Assembly: GCF_001411555.2 (NCBI RefSeq)
Contig: NC_049916.1
Span: 5,704,001-5,768,000, forward strand
DNA length: 64,000 nt
DNA from: Juglans regia
Taxonomy: Eukaryota > Streptophyta > Magnoliopsida > Fagales > Juglandaceae
Direction: 5' to 3'
Below the pieces are notes generated by a model. The model had not been told where the DNA came from and ran no database searches. It saw only the letters and a list, made by a program, of their open reading frames with translations. Shown here piece by piece: positions 1-10,372 of the stretch. The stretch's first letter is position 1. The number at the start of each line of letters is the position of its first letter. The translations under genes were made by a program, and so were the position numbers.

Positions 1-966
1 TAATATTAAATTTCTATTTTTAAATTTGATTATAATCGCGACGTGATCTTACCTTTGTATCTTTCCACCAACTTCGGGTTTTAGCAGCAGTCCCTTACTT
101 CTACTAGATTGTTAACGCAAGTCAAGCAAGTCTCTAATTCAAGCAAAATCAGATCACGGCACGCATGTTTTTGTAGTGAATTCCGAGCAGCAATCCTGGC
201 CAACACAAATAGGACAGTTGACAGCATTTTATTTCTTTCCTTTCTAGTTGCAAATATTCTGAAAGTACTTTCTTTTTTTTTTTTTTGTAAATATTTCACC
301 ATTCACTATAACAAAAAAGATATTTTAGGACAATTTTATTTTAAAACAAAATGAAAATCATCCTAAAAAATGAGATTTATGAATGAATTTCATATTTCGT
401 ACCCAAAAAAAGACAGAAGAACTATACCATTCGAACGTTATAGTTGGGGATGAAATATTTTATCCCTAATGATGAAACCATTCGAATGTAATGTTTTAAC
501 GTTCGAACGGTTAAATTTAACCGTTTGAACGTACATTTTAGCTCGTTAAATAAAATTATTATAGTGAGAAATTTGTTCAACCTTTCGAACGTACAAATTT
601 AACCATTCGAACGTACATTTTGGCGTGTTAAGTAAAATTATTATAGCAAAAAATTGCTCTACCTTTCAAACGTACAAATTTCACCGTTCGAATGATGAAT
701 CAGCATTGTTCGAACGGTGATCAATTTTTTTTTTAGAGAATTATATTTATATTAACTAGTAATTATAATAAATTTATCAATTAAATAATAGAAATAATAT
801 AAATCAATAATTAGTTTAGAAAATATAAAATAATACTAATTCATAATTAAATACTGTTGTTGTATAAATAATATGTTGTTATTGTTTGACATATGTTAGC
901 ATATCTTGCATTGTTTGTTTATCAAAATAAACCTTAAATTTGTTTGTAGATTTAAGCTAGTATAAG

Positions 967-1101
967 ATGATTCCATTAAATAGAGAAGATATTGAGACTG
1001 AAATTGTTGATGCAACAATTGAGGAAAATGTTGAATCATCTAAAGTATCTACAGATGATAAGAGCGAATTATCAAATGAAACTTATACAGATTATGATTG
1101 A
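967..1101 (+). pseudogene. Short ORF inside the CACTA element
   Basis: A 44-codon frame beginning MIPLNREDIETEIVDATIEE and ending in an acidic stretch (ETYTDYD). It resembles the acidic C-terminal end of CACTA-encoded proteins in composition only. It is probably a leftover exon rather than a gene. Confidence 0.35.
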
Positions 1102-1287
1102 ACAATTATGTGTTAACATTATACTTGATAACAAAATTATATGCTACATCGCACATTGATCGTAATGGAGAATAGACTCATCCTGATGCCCGTGAAAATT
1201 ATATAAGTATTATAACTTGTTTTAATTAAATATATTAGAATATTTATGACGATATTAATTCTTTATCTTATATATGTCTAGGATAAA

Positions 1288-1649
1288 ATGGTTATCTTAC
1301 GTGCTGAATTTACGTCAGATCAAAATTCATCAACAAGTGATATTGATATTTTTACACAAATCTTGGGTCAACGTTCAGGATATTTGAGGAATTTGGGTCG
1401 CTGTGTAATGCCTTCTCCCCTTCCTCTTCTTCCTGATTTGCCTCTATGACTTCTATAACGTTAGAGAATGCGAATTCCAGAATCAAAGAATTGACTGTAA
1501 GGCAGTATGAGTTAGAGGCTCAATTTGCGAAACAAGTAGACATGGAGTTGCGCATCAAACAACATGAAGAACAACAGGAAGAGTTCAGAAGACAGATACA
1601 ACTCCAAATGCAGCAACTTATGCAACAGTACATGCCTCTAAGCAACTAA
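1288..1649 (+). pseudogene. Frameshifted remnant of a plant Ptta/En/Spm-type transposase-associated protein
   Basis: From 1288 the frame reads MVILRAEFTSDQNSS, then DIDIFTQILGQRSGYLRNLG, and stops at 1447-1449. The motif ILGxRSGYxxxLG is typical of the Ptta/En/Spm (Transposase_24) family. Overlapping that stop, a second frame (1446-1649) encodes a 67-residue Gln/Glu-rich coiled coil (NSRIKELTVRQYELEAQFAK, later IQLQMQQLMQQY), which is how the family's C-terminus looks. The two are best read as one protein broken by a single frameshift at about 1440. Confidence 0.6.
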
Positions 1650-2297
1650 TAATTTTTTACGTACAAATTTTAGGATTATCTATTTATGTACAAACAATGC
1701 CAGTCTCACAGTTATTTATTTAGTTCGCACTTATTATGAAAATTTTGTAAGTATTAAACAGTTTCTAATGTATTTTTTCAAATATTATGAATGTCTATTT
1801 GATTTTTTATTATTGAGTTTAAATAAAATGGTTATCGTTCGAACGACCACATAACGTTCGAACACCATTTATTAAATCATTCGAACGTCATTTATTTTCG
1901 TAGCATTTAAACATAATTTTTCCCGTTCAAACGCTTATTCCATTCAATTTGTTCCTTTAACGTTCAAACGGAAAGCTAAATTTATACTGTTCGAACGGGT
2001 GTATAATTTATTTTTGTTCGAACATATTTTGCAATCGTTCAAATAAATTAATCCAGTTTGAACGAAAAATTGTAACCGTTTGAACGATATTCTGTGACAA
2101 ACTTCAACTATGACAAAAGAAATTTCCCGTTCGAACGGTTTCCTCCAAATTCATCCCAAAAGATATTTTGGGACGAAATTGTGATTTTCGTCCCAAAATA
2201 TCTTTTGGGACAATGTTGTTAGAACAAACTCAGGACAAAATGACTATAATTGGGGACGAAAAATTTCATCCATAAAGAGCATTTCTATTGTAGTGAT

Positions 2298-2412
2298 TAC
2301 TTGGCTGATTAATTTTGTGTACACTTCAATATATAAATAGTCATTTTCTCGGCTCTGGCTAAATAATTAAGTCAAACCCTTCTTCAAAACTTTCTTGGTA
2401 TCAGAGAAAGTG
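2298..2412 (+). mobile_element. LTR-end-like fragment with tRNA-Met primer-binding site
   Basis: The sequence runs into tggtatcagagaaag at about 2397, a good match to the plant iMet primer-binding site that follows an LTR. It is on the + strand, while the Copia coding remnant next to it is on the - strand. This is therefore a separate truncated piece or a rearranged junction. Confidence 0.4.
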
Positions 2413-2930
2413 GGGATCAACATAACCACGTGGTTATTCAATATACACCTCCTCATCAATGGTCCTATGTAATAATGCATTGGAAACATCCAATTGACAA
2501 ATGTTCCAACTAAAGTGAACGGCAATAACCAAGACTAGCTAGACAATAGCAGGTTTGATAACAAGGCTAAAAGTCTCCGAGAAATCAATGTCTGGAACTT
2601 GTTTAAAACCCTTGCTACCAATCGAGCCTTGCGACGATCAAGAAACCTATCCTCATTTTGTTCAGTTTTGTACACCCATTTAGTATCAATAATATTCTGG
2701 TCAGTAGGACGTGGACAAAGGGTCCAAGTATTATTTTTCACCAATGCAGCATATTCTTGGTCCATGGCATTTCTCCACTCATCAGAAGTTATGGCTTGAG
2801 AAACTGTTTTGGGGTCAGATAAGGAAGTGGTTGTATTAAGAGCAAGGAGTGGATGTTTTGTTGAGTAAATGGAAGTGTAATTAGGGAAAGATTTTGGGCA
2901 TAGAGAGCCGGTTTGGGAACGAGTGGTCAT
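2410..2930 (-). pseudogene. Copia reverse transcriptase, N-terminal part
   Basis: Minus-strand translation gives DEWRNAMDQEYAALVKNNTW and KWVYKTEQNEDRFLDRRKAR, the standard opening of Copia RVT_2. Past a frameshift at about 2600 comes DIDFSETFSLVIKPAIV, then after a stop QLDVSNALLH and EEVYIE. The YVDD catalytic box is absent because the remnant ends at about 2410. Confidence 0.85.
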
Positions 2931-3539
2931 GCGTGTAGAGGGAGGAATTTCAGGTATGGAAAGTGTGGAAGGATAAGGAATCTCGAGATTGAGGGAAGAG
3001 TTTGACTAAGGGGAGATTGTATCCGAAGAAGGAAGGATGGGAGAGGATGTTTCGGTGAGGGGAGAGATTATAGAAGATTGTTGAATTAATAGAGATTGGG
3101 AGGAGTTATTATCGAAGGAATAGGTAGAGAGGAATTGGTGGAGTGATTTTCAGTGGAGGGATTTATGGGTGAGTGATTTTTGGTGGAGGGATTTATGGGT
3201 GAGTGGTGTAAGGGTGAGTGATTTTCGGTGAGATGTTGGCTTGAAAGAGGAAGGTGCAGTTGAGATATGGAGGGAGGGATTACCAAAATTGGAGATGGAA
3301 TTGTGCCAGCCGAATTTGAGGATGGTAGAAGCAGAGTTTGACTTGAGGGAAAATAAAGAGGATCACGTTGGGATGAGCTGGAGGGTTGAGAGACGTCCAT
3401 TTTTCTCTATGCAGGAAATAAATGCTCATCAAATACCACATGCTATGACAAATGAACTTTTTTTTATATCGGATCAAGACAACAATATCCCTTATGGTTA
3501 GATGAATAACGTAAAAAGATACATTGTTTGCTTTTAAAG

Positions 3540-4050
3540 GCAAGTTTATTGGCCGCATAGGGTCTAACAAAGGATAGCATGTGCACCTAAACATCCTAAG
3601 TTAGGAATAATTAGGCGGTTTTTTAAACAACTTACTGTAGAAGAGAGTGGCCAATCTCCATGATATGCTTGTGTTTACGCTCAACAATCCCATTTTGTTA
3701 TGATGTATAGGGACAAGTCAACCAATGGTGAATCCCATTTGAATTTAGAAAAGTGATAAATTGATTGGATGTGAATTCACCACTATTGGTAGATTAAAAT
3801 TGTTTAATCTTGAGCGAGAAGAAATTTTCAACTAAAAGCTTGAATTTAACAAAGCAAAAAAAAAAAAAAATCTCATTTATGAGAAATAGGATACAACATG
3901 TAAATCGAGAGTAGTCGTCAATAAAAATTACATAATAAAGACAACCACGTTGAGATTTAATAGGTGATACCCATACAACGGAATGAATAATTTCCAAATG
4001 AACTAGAGACACCCTATTAGAATCATTGAAGGGAAGTTTCTTTTACTTTT
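3540..4050 (-). pseudogene. Copia integrase core remnant
   Basis: Contains YYVIFIDDYSRFTC (core-domain D-D region) and, further on, SQQNGIVERKHKHIMEIGHS, the conserved motif with the catalytic Glu. The tail reads KGYCCLDPI and HVVFDE, as in Copia integrase C-termini. Several stops interrupt it. Confidence 0.8.
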
Positions 4051-4099
4051 CGCAACTGGCAAGCGGAACAAAGATATTGTTGAGAGGTCGACCCTTAGA

Positions 4100-4245
4100 A
4101 AGGAAGCTTGAAGGAATTTGTGACACACTAAGTAATTTGAGCTGAAGGATGTCCTAGTCTTGCATGCCAGACGTCTAAGGAAGTTTTAACACAAAAAAGA
4201 GCTACTCGTGCACGACACCTTTTTATGGTATTTTTGTTGAGATGC
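4100..4245 (-). pseudogene. GAG-pre-integrase segment (downstream half)
   Basis: Minus-strand frame includes DVWHARLGHPS, equivalent to the WHxRLGHPS motif before Copia integrases. It was contiguous with 6323-6460 before the LTR element inserted; the two halves meet at the ATAGG target site. Confidence 0.75.
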
Positions 4246-4250
4246 ATAGG

Positions 4251-4973
4251 TGATGGGTACCAATATGAACCTAGTCTTAAAGATCCTTTGCAAGTTCTAG
4301 ATTGGCCAATTACAAGGTCAAGAGCCAAGAAGATCAAAGAGGCAATGCAAGTATTGATGCAATCCATTTGAGACGAGTTTAGCAAGAGCCCAACATTCAA
4401 AATGGGCTTGAAGGATGAAGATCCAGTTTTGATTCATTTGATACAAGCTATGGAAGAAGTCAACAACATGACTTAAAAGTTTTGGGCACTTGAAGGTTTT
4501 CAACTTGTTTAATTCATTTAAATGACTTATTTTATTAGTTTAGAATAATTGGATTTATTATGAGAATGACTTAAGAGGTAGCCGTACTGTAGATGCGGTA
4601 CTATTCATTCAGGAGTATTTTTGGAAGATGTGCCTTTATTTTGGCTAGGGTTTTAATTAGGTTTTGGTTTAAATACTCTTTGTAGTCTCATTTTAAGAGT
4701 TAGACAATATTGAATTTTAATTGTGAGTTGAGTTTACTCCTCTTGTTCTTGATTGAACTTTTGAACTTATCAAATGTGTGGCGTTCCTCCTTATAATCTG
4801 AGTTCTTGAGATGGGTTCTTCAACGGGTCTAGATTTTAATATAATCTAGATTATTGAAACGAGTTTTCAACGGGTTTAGATTCTCCATCATTTGACTTGA
4901 TTCTGACTTTCTTGGGTTGAATTTTCCAATATTGTTGTTGGGTCTCAAAGCGAGTCGATTTGGGTTCATATAA
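4251..4973 (+). repeat. Left LTR of nested element
   Basis: Direct repeat of 5518-6317, sharing blocks such as ggtcaagagccaagaagatc and taaatactctttgtag. About 77 bp shorter, mainly through one deletion near 4570. Confidence 0.85.
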
Positions 4974-5517
4974 TTTGGTATCAAAGTCAGGTTTCCAATC
5001 AAGTCTGATTCTATCTTTTAATTCTTGCATCTTTAAATTTAATTCTAGGGTTTTATTGTTCTAGGGTTGCAAAAAAAACAAAACAAAACAAAAAAAGTAG
5101 GCTACCGAAATTCTTAGGGTTTTTATTTGGCTGAAATTTGCATCACATTGGGTTTCTTGCACCTCTAAGTTTGTCCATTGCTTGGAGTGCCGTTTCGTTT
5201 TTTCTCTTCTACTTCATTGTCAATTCTTATGTGCTTGAATTCAATTGCTTGATTTTCACAATTGAATATTGTTGTTTGTGATTGAATTAGAGAAAATAAA
5301 AGAAAGGAAAAAAAAAACAAAAAAGAAGAACCTTTGTGGCCTTCTTCCTTGTAATCTAGGTTTTTTAGACGGGTTCTTCAACAGGTCTAAATTTTAATAT
5401 AATCTAGGTTCTTGAAGGAATTCTCAACGGGTTTTCAAATGGGTCCATAGCTTGGGTGAGTTTTCAAATTGATTGTAGGTTCAAGGGATTACATTTCTGC
5501 AAGTTCATATCATTGAA

Positions 5518-6317
5518 TGATGGGCACCAATATGGACCTAGTCTTAAAGATCATTTGCAAGTTCCAGATGGGCCAATTATAAGGTCAAGAGCCAAGAAGA
5601 TCAAGGAGGTAATGTAAGGATTGATGCAATTCACTTAAGACGAGTTTAGAAAGAGTTCAACATTCAAGATGGACTTGAAGGATGAAGATCCAGTTTTGAT
5701 TCATTTAATACAAGCTATGGAAATGGGCAATAACATGACTTAAAGGTTTTGAGCACTTGAAGGTTTTCAACTTATTTAATTCATTTAAATGATTTATTTT
5801 ATTAGTTTAGAATAATTGAGTTTATTAGGAGAAGAACTTAGGGGGCCTATTCAAGGGCATGTTGGAAAAGTTATAATTTTGTTGAACTAGGGTTTCAAGA
5901 AATTACTGTAGCCGTACTGTAGATGCGATACTATTCATTTAAGGGTATTTTTGAAAGATGAGGTTTTATTTTGGCTAGGATTTTAATTAGATTTTGGTTT
6001 AAATACTCTTTGTAGCCTCATTTTAAGAGTTAGACAATATTGAATTTTAATTGTGAGTTGGGTTTACTTATCTTGTTTTTGATTGAATTTTTGAACTGAT
6101 AAAAGATAAATCACAACTCTTGTGGCGTTCCTCCTTGTAATTTGGGTTCTTGAGACGGATTTTTCAACGGGTCTAGATTCTAATATAATCTAGGTTCTTG
6201 AAACGAGTTCTCAATGGGTCTAGATTCTCCATCCTTTGACTAAATTATGGCTTTCTTGAGTTGAATTTTCCAATATTGTTGTTGGGTCTCAAAGCGAGTC
6301 GATTGGGGTTCATATCA
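5518..6317 (+). repeat. Right LTR of nested element
   Basis: Direct repeat of 4251-4973. It ends ...gggttcatatca, followed at once by the ATAGG duplication. Confidence 0.85.
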
Positions 6318-6322
6318 ATAGG

Positions 6323-7137
6323 ATAGAGGCCATCTCTACTCGGACCCTCCAGCAAGGTGGTTACTATTTTGTTGTCCTTGATAAAGAAATAGGAATTCGT
6401 TAGAATAAAAAAGCAATCATTATCAACACTAAGTTGGTTTTTGGAAAGAAGGTTGGTCATGGCATCATGACAATGGAAAACACGGTTATAGAGTAAATTT
6501 GTTTGTGGAGTGTTTAGAGAAAAGGAACATGTGTTTTGGATTGTAAGACCATTACATTACCCACAGCTACCGTTTCAGTGCCACCATAAGTCTCCTGAAG
6601 AGTGAGATTTGCTAAGTCATTCATGATACGTTGATTGGTTCCACTGTTAGCAAACCACGTGTTGTCTTCATGGTGTGCATTGTTATGTGCCACCATAGCA
6701 TCAAGTTGAGAGGGAGGATGTCTTCCTTGATAGTTGTAATTCATCCTCTTATAGTTGTCCAAGGCACTACGGTTAGATCTTCCGCAGATCTGACGAGGTA
6801 CACGTGCAGGAGGAGAGTAGTTGTGCTAAGGAGAATGCTAACTGGAAGTGCCATTAAGGTTCGGCTGCTACATTAAGGGCCTGAAGCTTTTAGGCTTTGG
6901 CTGCGAGGTCCTCGGTGGAAATTGATTCCGGTTAGGAGAGAAGTTGCTGTTGTTTTTAGGCTTCCTTGGACCATTCTTAAATTGATTTTTAGAGGCTGCC
7001 ACCGTAGCAAAATTATGCTGCTCCATAGTTCTATGATGCCGAGTTTGATTCTCAAGAAGAATCTCATAAGACAGGAGAATTTTGCTATGGTGGCAAGATA
7101 CATTAAAGGCTTCCAAGCTCATCATATTATTTCATAG
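6323..7137 (-). pseudogene. Copia gag C-terminus, protease and start of GAG-pre-integrase
   Basis: Gag-like stretch at 7125-6868 (HHRTMEQHNFATVAASKNQF, basic and Asn-rich). Protease-like stretch at 6762-6514 reads DNTWFANSGTNQRIM, where Copia proteases carry DSG; the active-site Asp is replaced by Asn. At 6460-6323: SRDGLYPI, the pre-integrase lead-in. Confidence 0.75.
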
Positions 7138-7589
7138 AGCAAAATAGCATGATACGGTAAAGGGATTAAAGGAAATAGCTTTTTATTCATCATTTTTACA
7201 TTATACTTATTATTTGTTTTTTGTTTTATATTTATTAAATAAAAAAAAATTCTTCTACTCATCATTCATATACTACACATTTGATAAAAAAAATTAAAAA
7301 GTTATATGTGGTGTATTGTATAAGAATGATAATAAGAATATTTCAATTATAAATTAAATTTATTGTTGGAACAAAACTTTCACTACATGCAAGCTTTCTG
7401 GTCAGAGTAATGTTATATAGTATGAAAGTAGGTAAAACTTGGGCTTTTAAAAACAAAATAAAAAAAAAAATTATAAGATTCATGAGAAAAAAAATTAAAA
7501 AATCCATGTCTTTTTCATGTACACATAACACGAAATATACATATATATACCACGTTAATTTTTCATTTTCTGTTAATTGTTCCTTTTCT
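7138..7589. other. AT-rich spacer, no feature seen
   Basis: Oligo-A/T runs and no coding signal. The predicted short ORFs here are low-complexity (Lys/Phe-rich) and have no family resemblance. Confidence 0.5.
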
Positions 7590-7805
7590 GAAAATGGTTG
7601 GCGATTGAATGTCTAATGAAGTCAGGTACACAGGGGTGGGCTGGTTGCGGGCATGCAGATTATCTTTCATATGAAAGGAAAGATACACCTTTGTTCTTTC
7701 GTCGCTGAAAATGGTTGGCGTTAATGAATGTCTAACGAGTTACTCGGTGGTCGTCATGCGAATTATCTTTCATACGAAACACAAGATACACATGTCTGTT
7801 TTTTC
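7590..7805. repeat. Tandem duplication, period about 117 bp
   Basis: gaaaatggttggcg... at 7590 recurs at 7707, and both units contain attatctttcata and agatacac. The copies differ at many sites, so the duplication is old. Confidence 0.6.
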
Positions 7806-7842
7806 CTTAATTTAAATAGATCCTCATGTGGTGTAATATGTA

Positions 7843-8470
7843 ACACGACTCATTAATCCAAGACAAACACGATACAAAATTAGCAAGTTGAGTTTGATAT
7901 AATGGATTCAGATCAAAACGAACTGACCTATTATAAGGCACGTTTTATAAACGGGTTACTAATGGGCCAATCCGCTTAACCCGTTATTTTTACTAAGGAT
8001 TACATTTATATCATCTTTAAAACCTAAGAACCAAAATCACCTAACCCTAACTGTAATGTTGGATTTTAATTTGACTTTGTGTTTTTATTATTTGAATTGT
8101 AATATTTTTCAAATATCTGAAAAATATTGATATTTTTTATTATTATTTAGTTTTATATTTTTGGGAGATATTGTGATTGTAACTTTTACGTGAAATTATG
8201 TAACTCAAGTCAAATTGATTATTTAGGTTAGTTCAATCCATTTACATAAAAAAAAAAAAAATGGTTGAAACAGATTAGATTGCGTCGACCCAGTTATAAG
8301 TAATTAATAATAAGTCAAAACGGGTCGGGTCGTGTCATGTCATTATTTTAATGAGTCATGTTAGGGTTTGAAAGTCTAACGGGTCGTGTTTGGGTTGACC
8401 CATATGGTATAATGTATATGATTTGACACGATACGAACACTACTCATTAACATGATTTGCCACCCTTACA
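7843..8470. mobile_element. hAT-like non-autonomous element (MITE-like) remnant
   Basis: The segment is full of ACACGA/GGGTCGTGT motifs (7852, 8320-8345, 8388) and ends with gatttgccacccttac, the TIR style of a common plant hAT MITE family (TAGGGGTGGCAA). The left end is not clean and I could not define a TSD. Confidence 0.45.
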
Positions 8471-9149
8471 ATGAATTGTAGGTTCGTGCCCATTTTAATT
8501 TGCTTAAGGAGACTATTAAAGATGGTTTGTGTTGATCTTACTAATGGACTAATCAATTATAGCTTCAAACTACATAGTAGAAAAACGCTGCAATTGACTG
8601 TTTTGGTGCATTTTGTAAAAAAAATTCACTTCCACTGCCACTAATGTTTTCTTTCAGAGAAAGCATGAACATAGTTGAATAACTAGATATAGAAAGCACG
8701 ATCACCAAATGCACCAAATGAGCACCAACCACTGTATCGGTGCATATATAGGGCTCATGTGTTGGTGAGGATGAAGTGAGGTCAATTATATTTTGAAAGG
8801 CTAAGGAATCCACCAGTGTTGTGTGTGTAGACTTTGGAGGCGTGAATTCGCAGTGGTACATAGGGCTCACATGTTGACCAAGATCAGCACATGAACCACA
8901 CCCGTTGATTAGACAACGGCAATTCCTTGCCCATCCCGTAGATCAACGCTAAATGAGTGGGGTGATGCGGTGCGTATACAGATTTGGTAGCTGAAAATGT
9001 AATAAATAAGGCATTTTCAGACCTAGTAGAGAAAAAATAACATTATAAACATATAGAGAAGAAGAAATGATGGAAAGGAGAGAAGGGAGAAGCAGCTCCC
9101 CAGACAAGAGAGAGAAGTTCTGGGTTTCTAGAGAGAATGAGGAGAAAGA
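8471..9149. other. Non-coding spacer
   Basis: No gene or element recognised. The 101-residue minus frame at 8565-8870 has no recognisable motif and no neighbours to support it. Confidence 0.45.
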
Positions 9150-9376
9150 GTAATGTTGATTATCATTTATTTTATTATCATCATCTCTTCATCTTATAAT
9201 GAATATGAAATATGAGGATAAAAAAGTAAAATCACATGTTTTTAAGTGGGTGTGCAGGGTGTGGGGCTTATATTTAGAATTTTTCTTATTATATTTTACT
9301 TATGAACCTATAATTTAATGTCACATCAAGGGATGTTGAGAGGATGATGATAAAACGAAGGATAAATAAATTTATC
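9150..9376. mobile_element. MITE with imperfect inverted ends
   Basis: The left end contains atcatttattttattatcatc; the right end, reverse-complemented, reads tttatccttcgttttatcatc. It is AT-rich and non-coding. A second partial unit of the same sequence follows at about 9388-9540. Confidence 0.5.
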
Positions 9377-9963
9377 TGAGGAGAAGAGAAATGTTACTCA
9401 TCATCCTTTTTACCATCATCTTTTCTTCATTCTATAATGTGGTATTATATGATTGAAAATTATTTATTATGTTTTATTTGTAGATATATCATTTAATGCC
9501 ACATCAAAAGATGTTGAGATATTTCTTACTCTGGAGTTCTACAAATTATTTTACAGAGAGAAGGGGGAGGGAATGAGTCTAAACCTCTTTATTGCTTTAG
9601 AATTCTGCAAATTAATTTTTTTAAAAGAGAAAATGCTTGATTTAAACAAAATATTATAAGAATAAACTTATAAAATTTGGTTGGGACTAAATATTTATCT
9701 TTTAAATATATAGTATGCCTAATGCGCTTCAATAAGAAGAGAGTATGGACAAAAGGCTGAGAAGGGTGTCAGAAGGAAAATAGGAAAGTTGACATAAAGG
9801 AGAGATAATGTGACATAAAGATCAGGGGGTGAAGGAACGTAAAGTAGGCAAAGGGCAAAGGATAAAGGAAAGGGACTTGACTTCGGCTTTAGGGCGGAAC
9901 GACTTCTTTAACCTCACGAGAGGGACTCCAGGAACGAGTGCTCCATTGGAAAATAGAGATTTA

Positions 9964-10165
9964 GGTTGTGTTTGGATAGACAGTTCAGATGAGATGAGAT
10001 GTTTTGAATTGTAGTTGAATAAAATATTGTTAAATATAATTTTTTAGTATTATTTTTATTTTGGAATTTAAAAAAATTCAATTGTTTATTATATTTTTGT
10101 ATGAAAATTTAAGAACATTATAATGATGAATGACATGAGATAAGTGAGTTTGTGTATCCAAACCC
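9964..10165. mobile_element. MITE copy A (GTGTTTGGATAG family) inside the left LTR
   Basis: Left end ggttgtgtttggatag, right end gtgtatccaaaccc, 202 bp, AT-rich with no ORF. It is absent at the matching place in the right LTR (about 14537), which shows directly that it inserted. Confidence 0.75.
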
Positions 10166-10281
10166 ACCACTCTATTGTATAGTGAGCATAAGAGACTATA
10201 AGAGACTGTAAAAACAAGCATATTATAGTAGATTCTCCCATCCCAAACGACCCGTGGACGTAGACAATATGCTGAATCACA

Positions 10282-10285
<4 letters not shown>

Positions 10286-10361
<76 letters not shown>

Positions 10362-10372
10362 CCTCCCTCCCT
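10286..10372. repeat. (CT)n microsatellite with CCCT tail
   Basis: About 36 uninterrupted CT units followed by four CCCT-like units, inside the left LTR. Confidence 0.95.

Larger units (their letters stand above)
304..2295. mobile_element. CACTA (En/Spm) DNA transposon, 1992 bp, degenerate
   Basis: The left end is CACTATAACAAAAAAGATAT; the right end, read on the other strand, is CACTACAATAGAAATGCTCT. A 3-bp TSD ATT flanks it (301-303 and 2296-2298), as expected for CACTA elements. Near both ends are arrays of TTCGAACG-like motifs (430-720 and 1836-2140), including perfect CGTTCGAACG palindromes at 500, 1836 and 2128. Such subterminal repeats are transposase-binding sites in known CACTA elements. 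The middle holds remnants of an element-encoded protein. A second copy of the left end is at 26491. Confidence 0.88.
4251..6317 (+). mobile_element. Short non-autonomous LTR retrotransposon nested in Copia (TSD ATAGG)
   Basis: Two direct LTRs (4251-4973 and 5518-6317) start TGATGGG; the right one ends CA. Target-site duplication ATAGG lies at 4246-4250 and 6318-6322. A primer-binding site resembling the iMet type (tggtatcaaagtc) starts at 4977. The 544-bp interior has no ORF and contains a partial copy of LTR sequence (about 5335-5440). Size and lack of coding capacity fit a TRIM/SMART-like element. The right LTR keeps about 60 bases near 5830-5900 that the left one lacks. Confidence 0.85.
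2410..7137 (-). mobile_element. Degenerate Ty1/Copia retrotransposon, minus strand, split by a nested LTR element
   Basis: Read from right to left the Copia order is gag (7137-6840), protease (6762-6514), GAG-pre-integrase (6460-6323, continuing at 4245-4100), integrase (about 4050-3560), linker (3500-2950) and the first part of reverse transcriptase (2930-2410). Stops and frameshifts occur throughout. RNase H and both LTRs are missing. A 2.07-kb LTR element (4251-6317) sits in the GAG-pre-integrase region. It has no capacity to encode a working polyprotein. Confidence 0.85.

Noticed and set aside
4128..4503. Minus ORFs bridging the LTR and the Copia remnant
   Set aside because: The upstream parts (4251-4503) are LTR sequence read by chance into the Copia frame.
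7843..8470. Possible perfect TIR element
   Set aside because: Only the right end looks like a hAT terminus; the left end could not be matched, so it is kept only as a low-confidence remnant.
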